A DNA stretch of 64,000 bases, from NCBI RefSeq assembly GCF_024296865.1, contig NZ_CP101134.1:1364001-1428000 (forward strand), in the 5' to 3' direction. Position numbers and translations under genes: made by a program. Shown here piece after piece: positions 55,268-64,000 of this stretch. This stretch comes from Sphingobacterium sp. LZ7M1. Its GTDB lineage: Bacteria; Bacteroidota; Bacteroidia; Sphingobacteriales; Sphingobacteriaceae. The number at the start of each line of letters is the position of its first letter. Position 1 is the first letter of the stretch. Below the pieces are notes generated by a model. That model saw only the letters and a program-made list of their open reading frames with translations, was not told where the DNA came from and ran no database searches.

Positions 55268-56262
55268 CGATTCGATAATTTTTGGAGGATATCCACCAAG
55301 CGGTTAGAATAGCCAAATTCATTATCATACCAGCCTACAACTTTGACCAAGCCTCCCACAATACTGGTCAGTTCCGAATCAAAGACGCAGGAATAGGGAT
55401 TATTGATGATATCGACGGAGACGATGGGATCCTCCGTATAGTATAGTACATCCTTTAATTCACCTTCTGCAGCTTCCTTAAATTTTTGGTTGATTTCTTC
55501 CACCGTAGTTTTTTTGGCTAGGTTGCAGGTGAAGTCCGTTAGAGAACCATTTAGGACAGGCACCCTGATTCCGGCGCCTCCAAGTTTACCATCTAGATGT
55601 TTGAAGACATTGGTGATGGCTTTTGCAGCTCCGGTGGTTGTCGGTATAATGGATGCTGATGCGGCCCTAGATCTCCTAAGATCTCGATGGGGTGCATCAT
55701 GTAAATTCTGGTCACCGGTCATGGAATGTACCGTTGTGATATAGCCATCTACTATTTCCCAGTTTTCATCCAAGATCTTGATCAATGGCGCAACATTGTT
55801 GGTTGTACAGGATGCATTAGAGAAAATTGGGCTGTTCCAATCAAAATCCTTATCGTTGATGCCTAATACTAGGGTCGGGATCTCTTTGTCGGGAGAAGGA
55901 GCAGATATGACCACCTGTTTTGCGCCAGCGTCCAGATGTTTTGCTGCCAATTCTGCCTTGACGAAGAAACCTGTAGATTCCACCAGCACGTCAATATCCA
56001 GATCTTTCCATGGTAGGTCTTCTGGATTTCTCTGGTTTAATATCAGGATGGATCTGCCATCAATGATCAAATGATTTCCATCAAAATCTACCGTTCGATT
56101 CAATGGCCCATGGACCGAATCGTATTTGAATAAATGTGCCAATGTCTTTGCATCTGCAAGGTCATTAATGGCAACAACCTCCATCTGGTCGAGGTTTCTG
56201 TTCAGTAGATTTCTGAGGGTATGGCGGCCAATACGGCCAAAACCATTGATGGCAATTCTCAT
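55264..56262 (-). CDS. gap: Type I glyceraldehyde-3-phosphate dehydrogenase
   Basis: A 332-residue tetrameric NAD-dependent GAPDH. Rossmann motif AINGFGRIGRHTLRNLL, an NDL segment marking NAD preference, the nucleophile Cys in SNASCTTNNVAPL, the substrate loop HSMTGDQNLHDAPHRDLRRSRAA, and GWYDNEFGYSNRLVD at the end. The family segment VPVLNGSLTDFTC has unusual LNGS where PNVS is usual, and TTNN extends the active-site motif. This suggests a divergent paralogue rather than the major glycolytic enzyme. It is coupled to the redoxin gene by TAATG. Confidence 0.93.
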   Translation of the reverse strand: MRIAINGFGRIGRHTLRNLLNRNLDQMEVVAINDLADAKTLAHLFKYDSVHGPLNRTVDFDGNHLIIDGRSILILNQRNPEDLPWKDLDIDVLVESTGFFVKAELAAKHLDAGAKQVVISAPSPDKEIPTLVLGINDKDFDWNSPIFSNASCTTNNVAPLIKILDENWEIVDGYITTVHSMTGDQNLHDAPHRDLRRSRAASASIIPTTTGAAKAITNVFKHLDGKLGGAGIRVPVLNGSLTDFTCNLAKKTTVEEINQKFKEAAEGELKDVLYYTEDPIVSVDIINNPYSCVFDSELTSIVGGLVKVVGWYDNEFGYSNRLVDILQKLSNR

Positions 56263-56891
56263 TATTTGTTAAATTCAGCAATTACTTCATTGATGTTTTT
56301 TTCACCTTCCCAATAAGTTTTTAATTGGCCGTCTGGACCATAAACATAATTGGCAGGGAACATATTCGGGATATGGAACTTTTGAACAAACTCTTGGTTT
56401 CTATCCCACAGCATTTGAACATTTGGTTTTCCGTCAAGTTCTTTACCGAAGGTTGTGAAGAACTGCGCCATCAGAGCTGGGTCATTCATGGATACATAGA
56501 TCACATTGATGTCCTTGATCTTATCGTAATTCTTTGCTAAACCTTTGGTTTCATTTTGACAGTGGCTACATCCTGGATCGAACAGTACGAATACGGTATT
56601 CTTTCCAGCCGGCAGATCGGCCTTGGTATAAGAGATTCCAGATTTTACTTTATAAAAATTGAACTCAGGGATACTCAATGCCGCAGCTTTTGTTGTTTGG
56701 GGAGCAGCAGGAGCAGGGTTGCTTGATTGTGGCGTTTGCTCATGTGCTGAGTGGTCATGGGCAGCATGGTCATGGCCGGCATGTTCATCATGCGCTTCCG
56801 TATTTTCTGTTTTCTGCGGTTGGTTATTGCATCCCACAGCTAATACACCTAAAGAAAGGCAAAGAGAGGATAGGATTAATTTATTTCTCAT
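56262..56891 (-). CDS. Histidine-rich thioredoxin-like lipoprotein
   Basis: A 209-residue envelope protein. The lipobox is LAVGC (Cys21). A His/Asp-rich segment (residues about 33-55, with HDEHAGHDHAAHDHSAHEQ-type HDxxAGHDH repeats) suggests metal binding. Residues about 80-205 form a thioredoxin/TlpA-like fold with the CSHC redox pair in FDPGCSHCQNE, a long PxNV-type strand and GPDGQLKTYWEGE. It may deliver or sense a metal, or reduce disulfides in the periplasm (inference). Co-transcribed with gap and the GNAT gene. Confidence 0.88.
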   Translation of the reverse strand: MRNKLILSSLCLSLGVLAVGCNNQPQKTENTEAHDEHAGHDHAAHDHSAHEQTPQSSNPAPAAPQTTKAAALSIPEFNFYKVKSGISYTKADLPAGKNTVFVLFDPGCSHCQNETKGLAKNYDKIKDINVIYVSMNDPALMAQFFTTFGKELDGKPNVQMLWDRNQEFVQKFHIPNMFPANYVYGPDGQLKTYWEGEKNINEVIAEFNK

Positions 56892-57011
56892 GTCTTGTGT
56901 TTAAGATTCAAAACTAATAAAAAATATAGAGTATGCCGGCTGCGATCCTAGAATAAACATTATTTTGACATAATAAATGGCCTATTCTGACCGAAGGATT
57001 TAAGATTGCAT

Positions 57012-57040
57012 AAAAAAAGGCCCTGAATGTTCAGGGCCTT
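57012..57040 (-). terminator. Terminator after secDF
   Basis: Stem AAGGCCCTGA / TCAGGGCCTT (57018-57040) with a 4-base loop, followed on the minus strand by TTTTTTTA. It ends the secDF transcript. Confidence 0.92.
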
Positions 57041-57065
57041 CTATTTTTCAGGTAGATTCCAAGTA

Positions 57066-60000
57066 TTATGGAGTTACTACTTTAGCTTGTTTTTTGTCTT
57101 TTTCTTTTGCAGAGTCTGCTAAGTGTTTACCAGCACTTAGGTCATAAATAGCAGGAGCTGCCAAGAAGATAGAAGAGTAAGTAGCTACTACGATACCCAC
57201 AAGGATAGCGAATGAGAAACCACGGATAACCTCGCCACCAAAGACGAACAATACAGCTAACACGAAGATTACAGTCAAAGATGTAATCACGGTACGGCTC
57301 AATGTAGAATTGATCGCCTTGTTGATGGTAGTACCCATGTCCTCATGGTGTGCATTTGGTTTCTTCAAGTATTCACGTAGACGGTCAAATACAACCACCG
57401 TGTCGTTCACCGAGTAACCTAATACGGTTAGGATCGCTGCAACGAAGTGTTGGTCAATATCCAATGAGAACGGTACGATACCATCTAAGATCGAGAATAG
57501 CCCCAATAGGATGATCGCATCGTGAACTGTTGCAATAGCTGCACCAGCTGAATATTGCCATTTGTGGAAACGAATCAAGATATATGCTGCAATTACGATA
57601 ATCGATAAGATTGACGCATAGATAGCACGGTCGCGGATGTCACTTGCAATGGTTGGTCCTACTTTTTGTTGCGATAGGATTTCATATTTGTTTCCTTGAA
57701 TTTTGGAAAGTCCTTCATTCAATTTACCTAATACTTCATTGTCAGCTTCATCGCTTGTTTCTTCAATATGGTAAGAAGTAGTGATACGCAATTGGTTTTC
57801 ACTACCGAAAGTCTTAACCTCTGTTGTTGTACCAAATACATTGTCTAGGTTCTCACGAACATTATCAGGAACAACGTTTTGATCATAACGAACGGTATAC
57901 GTACGACCACCTTGGAAGTCAACTCCGTAAGAGAAACCTTTGACCATGATAGCAGCAAATGAAAGGATCACCGCTATAACTGAAATTCCGTATGCAACTT
58001 TTCTTTTCTTGATGAATTGGAAGTTGGCATTTTTCAAGGTATGGTTTGACCAAGGGAAAGACAAAGTGATTTTCATGTCTTTGCTCAACATGTATTCGAA
58101 AATCAAACGTGTGATGAAGATCGCTGTGAACAAAGAGGTAATAATACCGATCATTAACGTCGTTGCAAAACCTTGGATAGGACCAGAACCTGTAAAGAAT
58201 AGGATCAAACCTACCAAGAATGTAGTGATCTGCGAGTCAAGGATCGAAGGCATGGCATGTTTATAACCATCGGCAACAATCTGACGCGGAGATTTACCAA
58301 GTGCTTGTTCCTCACGCATACGTTCATAGATCAGTACGTTTGCATCCACCGCGGTACCCATCGTCAATACGATACCTGCGATACCAGGTAGGGTCAGTAC
58401 AGCATTCAAGGAAGCAAGAACTCCCATTAAGAAGAATACGTTGAAGATTACAGCAATATTTGCAGCAATACCTGCACGGTTGTAATAAGCGATCATGAAC
58501 GCCATAACAACGATGATACCGATAACTGCTGAGTTTACACCTGAATCAATCGCCACTTGACCTAATGAAGGACCTACGATAGCTTCTTCAACGATCTTAG
58601 CAGTTGTTGGAAGCCTACCAGCTTTCAATACGTTAGCTAAGTCTTTGGTATCTTCAATAGTGAAGTTACCTGAGATTTGAGAATTACCGTTAGGGATTTC
58701 TTCGTTTACTCCAGGAGCAGAATACACGACACCATCCAATACGATAGCGATAGCGTCTCTGTTTTGTGCCGCTTGGGCAGTTACACGTTTCCATTGACGA
58801 GCACCATCAGCGTTCATTTCCATAGAAACGATAGGGCTGTTTTGTTGGTCGAATCCGTCACGAGCATCGGTAATAACCTCGCCCGTCATTACAGGACCGT
58901 TTTCAGCACCAGTAGTTTTGATCGCATATAACGAAAGGAAATCCTTTGCATTGTTTTCAGGTTTTACAGCCCATAACAATTTCAAGTTAGCAGGGATAAT
59001 CGATTTTACCTCTGGACGAGCAAGCAAAGCATTTACTTTAGCAGTGTCTTTCAAGTTAGCATATCCTACCACAGCACCAGGTGCCAATTGTTGTTGGCCG
59101 TTTTGGCTGAAGGTAGAAGGAGATAATACAGCAAATAGAGGATTGTCTGCTAGAGCAGCTGCATTAGGTTGAGCTGAAGAGTCAGCTTTTGCAGAGTCAG
59201 AAGACTTTTGGTTAGCCCCTAATTTTGCCAATAAGTTATCTTCTTTCTTAGTGCTGTCTGCAGCTGTAGTAGCAGCAGTAGAATCAGAAGCAACGTTTGC
59301 AGCTGGTTTATCAGCTTTCAAGGTCGTTGCCAATGTTCTGTTCACATTTTCTAATAAAGAATATACTTGTGGGTTTTGGTAAGTTTCGTAGAATTCCAAT
59401 TTCGCAGAACCTTGTAAAAGCTTACGAACACGTTCTTCATCGTTTACACCAGGCAATTCGATCAAGATACGGTTGGTTCCTTGTTGGATTTGGATGTTTG
59501 GAGAAGCTACACCGAATTTATCGATCCGCGTACGCAAAACTTTATAGGAGTTTTGGATAGCGTTGTCAGCTTCTTTGTCCAAGAAATTACGGACATCCGA
59601 TTCAGAGCTGTTACCTGAGATTACAGCGGAGTTATCTTTTGTAGCAAAGAAAGAAGCAATCGGCGTGCTTGCACCGGTCGCTTTATATTCATTTAAAAAT
59701 AAATCAATCAACGAAGTGTTGGTCGTTTTACTTTTTTTCACTGCATTTTCTAATGCTTTGTTGAAGTTTGCATCCTTAGGATTGTCTGCTAAATTGGCGA
59801 TCAATTCGTTCAATGAAATTTCCATTGTAACGTTCATACCACCTTTTAGGTCCAAGCCTAGTGCAATTTCATTGGATTTTGCTTCGCGATAAGTGAATTT
59901 AGCGATACCTATATTATATACTTCCTCACCAGCAATGGAATCTAGGTAGGCTTTTTCTTTAGCCATGTCGCCTTTGGCGTATTCCGCTGCGTCTTTCTCA

Positions 60001-60089
60001 ACTTTTCTAGTTACAAAAGTGAATGATAAGGAGTAGAGGCACGCTAAGGAAACCACTATCACCAAAAATTTAATCAGCCCTTTACTCAT
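57066..60089 (-). CDS. secDF: Fused protein translocase subunit SecDF
   Basis: A 1007-residue fusion of SecD and SecF, an inner-membrane motor that uses the proton gradient to pull exported proteins through SecYEG. The SecD part has GLDLKGGMNVTMEIS (D1), a long insertion with Ala/Ser/Asn/Gln-rich low-complexity sequence (about residues 260-330), then DGVVYSAPGVNEEIPNGNSQISGNF. The transmembrane block begins about residue 510. The SecF part starts near 735 with YGVDFQGGRTYTVRYDQ and includes TVHDAIILLGLFSI and VFDRLREYLKK. The fused form is usual in Bacteroidota. Confidence 0.97.
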   Translation of the reverse strand: MSKGLIKFLVIVVSLACLYSLSFTFVTRKVEKDAAEYAKGDMAKEKAYLDSIAGEEVYNIGIAKFTYREAKSNEIALGLDLKGGMNVTMEISLNELIANLADNPKDANFNKALENAVKKSKTTNTSLIDLFLNEYKATGASTPIASFFATKDNSAVISGNSSESDVRNFLDKEADNAIQNSYKVLRTRIDKFGVASPNIQIQQGTNRILIELPGVNDEERVRKLLQGSAKLEFYETYQNPQVYSLLENVNRTLATTLKADKPAANVASDSTAATTAADSTKKEDNLLAKLGANQKSSDSAKADSSAQPNAAALADNPLFAVLSPSTFSQNGQQQLAPGAVVGYANLKDTAKVNALLARPEVKSIIPANLKLLWAVKPENNAKDFLSLYAIKTTGAENGPVMTGEVITDARDGFDQQNSPIVSMEMNADGARQWKRVTAQAAQNRDAIAIVLDGVVYSAPGVNEEIPNGNSQISGNFTIEDTKDLANVLKAGRLPTTAKIVEEAIVGPSLGQVAIDSGVNSAVIGIIVVMAFMIAYYNRAGIAANIAVIFNVFFLMGVLASLNAVLTLPGIAGIVLTMGTAVDANVLIYERMREEQALGKSPRQIVADGYKHAMPSILDSQITTFLVGLILFFTGSGPIQGFATTLMIGIITSLFTAIFITRLIFEYMLSKDMKITLSFPWSNHTLKNANFQFIKKRKVAYGISVIAVILSFAAIMVKGFSYGVDFQGGRTYTVRYDQNVVPDNVRENLDNVFGTTTEVKTFGSENQLRITTSYHIEETSDEADNEVLGKLNEGLSKIQGNKYEILSQQKVGPTIASDIRDRAIYASILSIIVIAAYILIRFHKWQYSAGAAIATVHDAIILLGLFSILDGIVPFSLDIDQHFVAAILTVLGYSVNDTVVVFDRLREYLKKPNAHHEDMGTTINKAINSTLSRTVITSLTVIFVLAVLFVFGGEVIRGFSFAILVGIVVATYSSIFLAAPAIYDLSAGKHLADSAKEKDKKQAKVVTP

Positions 60090-60471
60090 TGTCTAATCGT
60101 AATAAATTATGGTTTTTTATGTTTTTTTTAAGCTTAATAATATTTTACCAAGATTCGCAAAGGTATAAAAAAATTATATAATGAAAATAGTATATCAAAC
60201 TTAATACGGAAAAAGTTGTTATTAAATATTGTCTTCATTTTCAATTAGAATGGAATCGTCAAATTCCTAATTTTCTGTGTTATTATTGGGTTAAACTTTT
60301 TGGCGATAGCCAAGCATTCTTTTCCACATTCTTCCGATCAATGCATTTTCGATTACCCTAAAATGCCCTGAATTCAGGGATGTTTTCCTCTGGTCCATTT
60401 TGATAAGTTTGCAACTCTGATCGATGAACATTGGCTTTTTACGGACTATTAATTAAATAAACAGAAATAAT
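60090..60471. other. Gap with secDF promoter box and two palindromes
   Basis: In this 382-base gene-free gap, on the minus strand TACCTTTG (60158-60165) is a good -7 box for secDF. Elsewhere are TTGGCgataGCCAA (60300-60313) with a nearby GC placing GG-N10-GC, and the perfect 14-base palindrome CCCTGAATTCAGGG (60366-60379). No other feature is seen. Confidence 0.6.
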
Positions 60472-60822
60472 ATGAACAGAAATGATTTGAAAATGAATGA
60501 GGAAAGGATTCAAGACAATAAGACATTAGCTGTCGTATCCTACTTGACTTGGATTGGTTTGTTAGTGGCATTTTTGATGAACAGGGACAAGAACGATCCC
60601 TTTGTCAAGTTCCATATTCGCCAAAACCTAGGTTTGTTTATCCTGGGCCTGGTTGCAGGTGTCTTGCACTATATACCAGGGGTAGGAGGGATTGTAGCTT
60701 ATCTAGTCTTTATCGCACTGTTTATCTTTTGGGTAATCGGATTGATCGGCGCTATCAATGGGAAGGAAAATGCAGTTCCAGTGGTTGGGCCTATGTTCCA
60801 GGAATGGTTCAAGGGTTTTTAG
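60472..60822 (+). CDS. Small DUF4870-like membrane protein
   Basis: A 116-residue integral membrane protein resembling DUF4870 / chloroplast Tic20-like proteins. The order is an N-terminal helix (about 20-38, TLAVVSYLTWIGLLVAFLM), the typical DPFVKFHIRQNLGLFI stretch, helix (52-70) and a C-terminal helix (about 75-100), then GKENAVPVVGPMFQEWF. The charged NRDKNDPF between helices 1 and 2 is characteristic. A later ATG (60493) is possible. It is monocistronic, with a strong terminator. Its function is unknown. Confidence 0.85.
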   Translation: MNRNDLKMNEERIQDNKTLAVVSYLTWIGLLVAFLMNRDKNDPFVKFHIRQNLGLFILGLVAGVLHYIPGVGGIVAYLVFIALFIFWVIGLIGAINGKENAVPVVGPMFQEWFKGF

Positions 60823-60842
60823 TGTCTAGGATTTGATCCATT

Positions 60843-60878
60843 AAAAAAGGCTTTTCGGATAACGAAAAGCCTTTTTTA
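60843..60878. terminator. Bidirectional terminator
   Basis: Stem AAAAAAGGCTTTTCG / CGAAAAGCCTTTTTT around GATAA, with T runs on both strands. It lies between the convergent DUF4870-like and OMP genes. Confidence 0.95.
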
Positions 60879-60894
60879 TACATTTTGATTCAGC

Positions 60895-61362
60895 TTATTT
60901 CAAAGTGAATTTAAATCCTAAGCTAAAACGAGCAGCTTCAAAGTTTGAGCTGTGAGAAAGGTTCCACCAAGGTTTCCAGTCAAAATGTAATGCTAAAGGA
61001 GCAGCAGGGATTTTGTACTCAAGACCAGCAGCTGGACGTACAGCAAACCAAGTCTCATCACCACCGAAACCTAACTGAGGACCAACACCTACATACCATC
61101 CTAAACCGTTAGTACCAGCGAATTGTTGGTTGTAAGAGTAGTCAGCTCCAACCGCGGTGAAGTTATCACCGAATAAAACTTGCGCGTTACCAGCATTGTT
61201 TCCACCGAATGAATGTTTGATCTGTGGGCCAAACAAAGTTGCGCCATCACCTAAGTCAATAGCTAAACCGATTGCTGTTTTATAAGGAGTCTGAGCTTTT
61301 GCTTCGTTAAAACCAAAAACTAATGCAGCTGCAGCTGCTAATGATAGTAATGTCTTTTTCAT
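60895..61362 (-). CDS. Small outer-membrane beta-barrel-type protein
   Basis: A 155-residue exported protein with signal peptide MKKTLLSLAAAAALVFGFNEAKAQ. The mature part is glycine- and aromatic-rich, with alternating strands such as YKTAIGLAIDLGDGATLFGPQ, NGLGWYVGVGPQLGFGG, FAVRPAAGLEYKI, LALHFDWKPWWNLS and ARFSLGFKFTLK, the last an aromatic C-terminal strand as in outer-membrane barrel proteins. No family was recognised. A sigma-54-type promoter with a short leader precedes it. Confidence 0.85.
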   Translation of the reverse strand: MKKTLLSLAAAAALVFGFNEAKAQTPYKTAIGLAIDLGDGATLFGPQIKHSFGGNNAGNAQVLFGDNFTAVGADYSYNQQFAGTNGLGWYVGVGPQLGFGGDETWFAVRPAAGLEYKIPAAPLALHFDWKPWWNLSHSSNFEAARFSLGFKFTLK

Positions 61363-61400
61363 AAATATTGTGTTAATTAAACTTTAATTTATACATGAAT

Positions 61401-61417
61401 AGCAATTAGCTTGCCAA
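61401..61417 (-). promoter_or_regulatory. Sigma-54-type promoter upstream of the small outer-membrane protein gene
   Basis: On the minus strand TTGGCAAGCTAATTGCT shows GG and GC exactly ten bases apart, and both TTGGCA and TTGCT match the RpoN elements. Transcription would start near 61390, about 28 bases before the ATG at 61362, a normal distance. Confidence 0.68.
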
Positions 61418-61507
61418 AAATTTAACATTCCTTTAACTAATTGCTCAATTACCTGTTTTCCGGTAGTTGCACCTTAATGTCGATTTTATGTAAATAGTTA
61501 TTTAGAG

Positions 61508-63048
<1,541 letters not shown>

Positions 63049-63069
63049 ACTCGCCTCCATGGGGTATTT

Positions 63070-63104
63070 AAACAGGGTTATGGTTTTGCCATAACCCTGT
63101 TTTG
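63070..63104 (+). terminator. Terminator after guaB
   Basis: Stem AACAGGGTTATGG / CCATAACCCTGTT with a TTTTG loop and then TTGTTTTCG. Confidence 0.92.
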
Positions 63105-63207
63105 TTTTCGCCTATTTCCTTTTTGTTCATTTTGTAATATGTCTCATTTTTAGTAACTTGAGAATCCAAAATATATTTTTATTTAACAATTACATAATAA
63201 CAAGCTT

Positions 63208-63333
63208 ATGGGAAAAGGAGATAAAAAAAGTAGAAAAGGAAAGATCATCATGGGTTCATACGGTAAAAAAAGGCCTAGAGATCCATGGAAACATAAGACC
63301 ACAGTAAAGTCTACAGAAGAAAAATCTAAATAG
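63208..63333 (+). CDS. 30S ribosomal protein THX
   Basis: A 41-residue basic ribosomal protein (THX/bTHX family) that binds the head of the small subunit. It opens MGKGDKKSRKGKIIMGSYGK, followed by KRPRDPWKHKTTVKS and an acidic-polar tail; the KGDKKSRKGKI and GSYGKxRPR segments are family hallmarks. The start follows an A/T-rich leader with TAACAAGCTT just before the ATG. Its small size makes it easy to miss. A terminator follows 20 bases after the stop. Confidence 0.95.
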   Translation: MGKGDKKSRKGKIIMGSYGKKRPRDPWKHKTTVKSTEEKSK

Positions 63334-63355
63334 AACATATTTTCTGAAATGTAAG

Positions 63356-63398
63356 AAGCATCTTGAAGAAAGGTAAAACTGGAGCAAGATGCTTTTTC
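63356..63398 (+). terminator. Terminator after the THX gene
   Basis: Stem AAGCATCTTG / CAAGATGCTT with a 19-base loop, followed by TTTCTTTTG. Confidence 0.85.
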
Positions 63399-63450
63399 TT
63401 TTGTGTTGATATTAGTTAAAATTATCCTTTCCTTAAATTTTCTGCTTGTA

Positions 63451-63486
63451 TTTTATAGAAAAATTGGGTCAATTCTTTCTATAAAA
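63451..63486. repeat. Hairpin upstream of the symporter gene
   Basis: TTTTATAGAAA (63451-63461) pairs with TTTCTATAAAA (63476-63486), with an inner AATT/AATT pair and a GGGTC loop. It lies about 95 bases before the symporter start, with no T-run typical of terminators. A regulator site or attenuator are both possible. Confidence 0.5.
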
Positions 63487-63581
63487 TTAGCGTGACATAT
63501 AGAGATTATCTATGCAATAATTCTGTAAAGCGTTGGAAGTATTCTATATTTTAGCGGACCTACCAATTGAGGGATGGATTT

Positions 63582-64000
63582 ATGCAGGAAATTATAGACA
63601 AAATTTATAGTATAGTTTGGAGTGATGCCTTGGTGTACTTGTGCCTTTTGGCAGGGGTGTATTTTACGGTTCGCTTTAAATTTCCACAACTAATTTATTT
63701 GAAAGAGATGATCCGCCTTCTCTTTAAAGGCAATAGTTCCAAAAAGGGAATATCCTCTTTTCAGGCTTTTTCATTGGCCATATCGGGTCGGGTGGGGACA
63801 GGAAACATTGCTGGTGTGGCTACAGCCATTGGTATGGGTGGACCAGGCGCCGTATTCTGGATGTGGATCATTGCTTTCTTGGGAAGTTCATCGGCGATTA
63901 TTGAGGCCACTCTTGGTCAATTGTATAAAGAGGAAAAGGATGGGCAATACCGCGGTGGACCAGCCTATTATATCCAAAAAGGGTTAAAGAGTAAGGTGTT
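63582..64000 (+). CDS. Sodium:alanine/glycine symporter (AGCS family), cut by window edge
   Basis: The N-terminal 139 residues of a sodium-coupled amino-acid carrier of the AGCS family. It starts MQEIIDKIYSIVWSDALVYLCLL and includes GVYFTVRFKFPQLIYL, then FQAFSLAISGRVGTGNIAGVATAIGMGGPGAVFWMW, the AGCS signature with GTGNIAGVA, and QYRGGPAYYIQKGL, another hallmark. The reading frame runs off the end of the window. At least three transmembrane segments are visible. Alanine or glycine uptake with sodium is the usual activity of the family. Confidence 0.93.
   Translation, partial: MQEIIDKIYSIVWSDALVYLCLLAGVYFTVRFKFPQLIYLKEMIRLLFKGNSSKKGISSFQAFSLAISGRVGTGNIAGVATAIGMGGPGAVFWMWIIAFLGSSSAIIEATLGQLYKEEKDGQYRGGPAYYIQKGLKSKV

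Noticed and set aside
60299-60316. A third sigma-54 promoter upstream of the DUF4870-like gene
   Set aside because: GG and GC are ten bases apart, but the -12 part reads AAGCA instead of TTGCA and the site is over 150 bases from the start codon. The match is more simply explained by the TTGGC/GCCAA palindrome.

Overview
The window comes from a Bacteroidota chromosome, most likely a Sphingobacterium/Pedobacter-type member of the Sphingobacteriaceae. The signs are moderate-to-low G+C, weak ribosome-binding sites, promoters of the Bacteroidota type (a -7 box TANNTTTG about 19-21 bases after a TTTG/TTGC-like box), lipoproteins with SxC/GSC/SSC lipoboxes, a fused SecDF, a short-form adenylate kinase, a compact arginine decarboxylase and the small ribosomal protein THX. 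No phage, plasmid, transposase, toxin cluster or CRISPR array is visible. This is mostly core chromosome with a few variable, repeat-filled intergenic gaps.

Layout. 1-1.2 kb: end of a phosphate (Pst) transporter. 1.4-10.9 kb: a lipoprotein, a repeat-rich gap, a tesA / ybbA-ybbP-like locus in the same divergent layout as in E. coli, a secreted S9 peptidase, the NAD(P)HX repair enzyme Nnr and an HMA-like/AraC fusion regulator. 10.9-18.3 kb: TPR protein, Lon (with a near-perfect sigma-54 promoter), a FUSC-like membrane protein, RNase HI, M3 oligopeptidase and a lipoprotein. 18.4-25.2 kb: a TetR regulator followed by a complete tripartite ABC-2 efflux operon (TolC-like, HlyD-like, two ATPases, two permeases). 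25.2-35.2 kb: NAPE-PLD-like hydrolase, arginine decarboxylase divergent from argS, two oxidoreductases, RNase P RNA and a sigma-54 response regulator.

35.4-39.5 kb: metY-metX-hom under one SAM-I riboswitch and a clear promoter, which makes a methionine-branch operon. 39.6-45.2 kb: a run of minus-strand genes (acyltransferase, glycosyltransferase, ligA, dapA, small membrane protein). 45.2-51.3 kb: WbqC protein, a secreted protein, a gap with duplicated hairpin modules and dispersed repeats, an acetyltransferase, a TetR-nitroreductase pair, a patatin and an alpha/beta hydrolase. 51.4-53.5 kb: two identical tRNA-Arg(ACG) genes, adk and obg. 53.5-64 kb: another repeat gap, a TIGR02757 protein, a redoxin-gapA-GNAT operon, secDF, a DUF4870-like protein, a small outer-membrane-type protein with a second sigma-54-type promoter, guaB, THX and the start of an AGCS amino-acid:sodium symporter.

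The most notable non-textbook signals are: two GG-N10-GC sigma-54-type promoters plus an encoded activator with an altered GAFTGA loop; a 45-bp tandem repeat unit found at two distant loci in opposite orientations; two copies of a hairpin module whose stems differ by compensatory changes; a 17-bp-arm palindrome; and a shared 20-bp motif before both the TetR gene and its efflux operon. No clearly new multi-gene system is evident.
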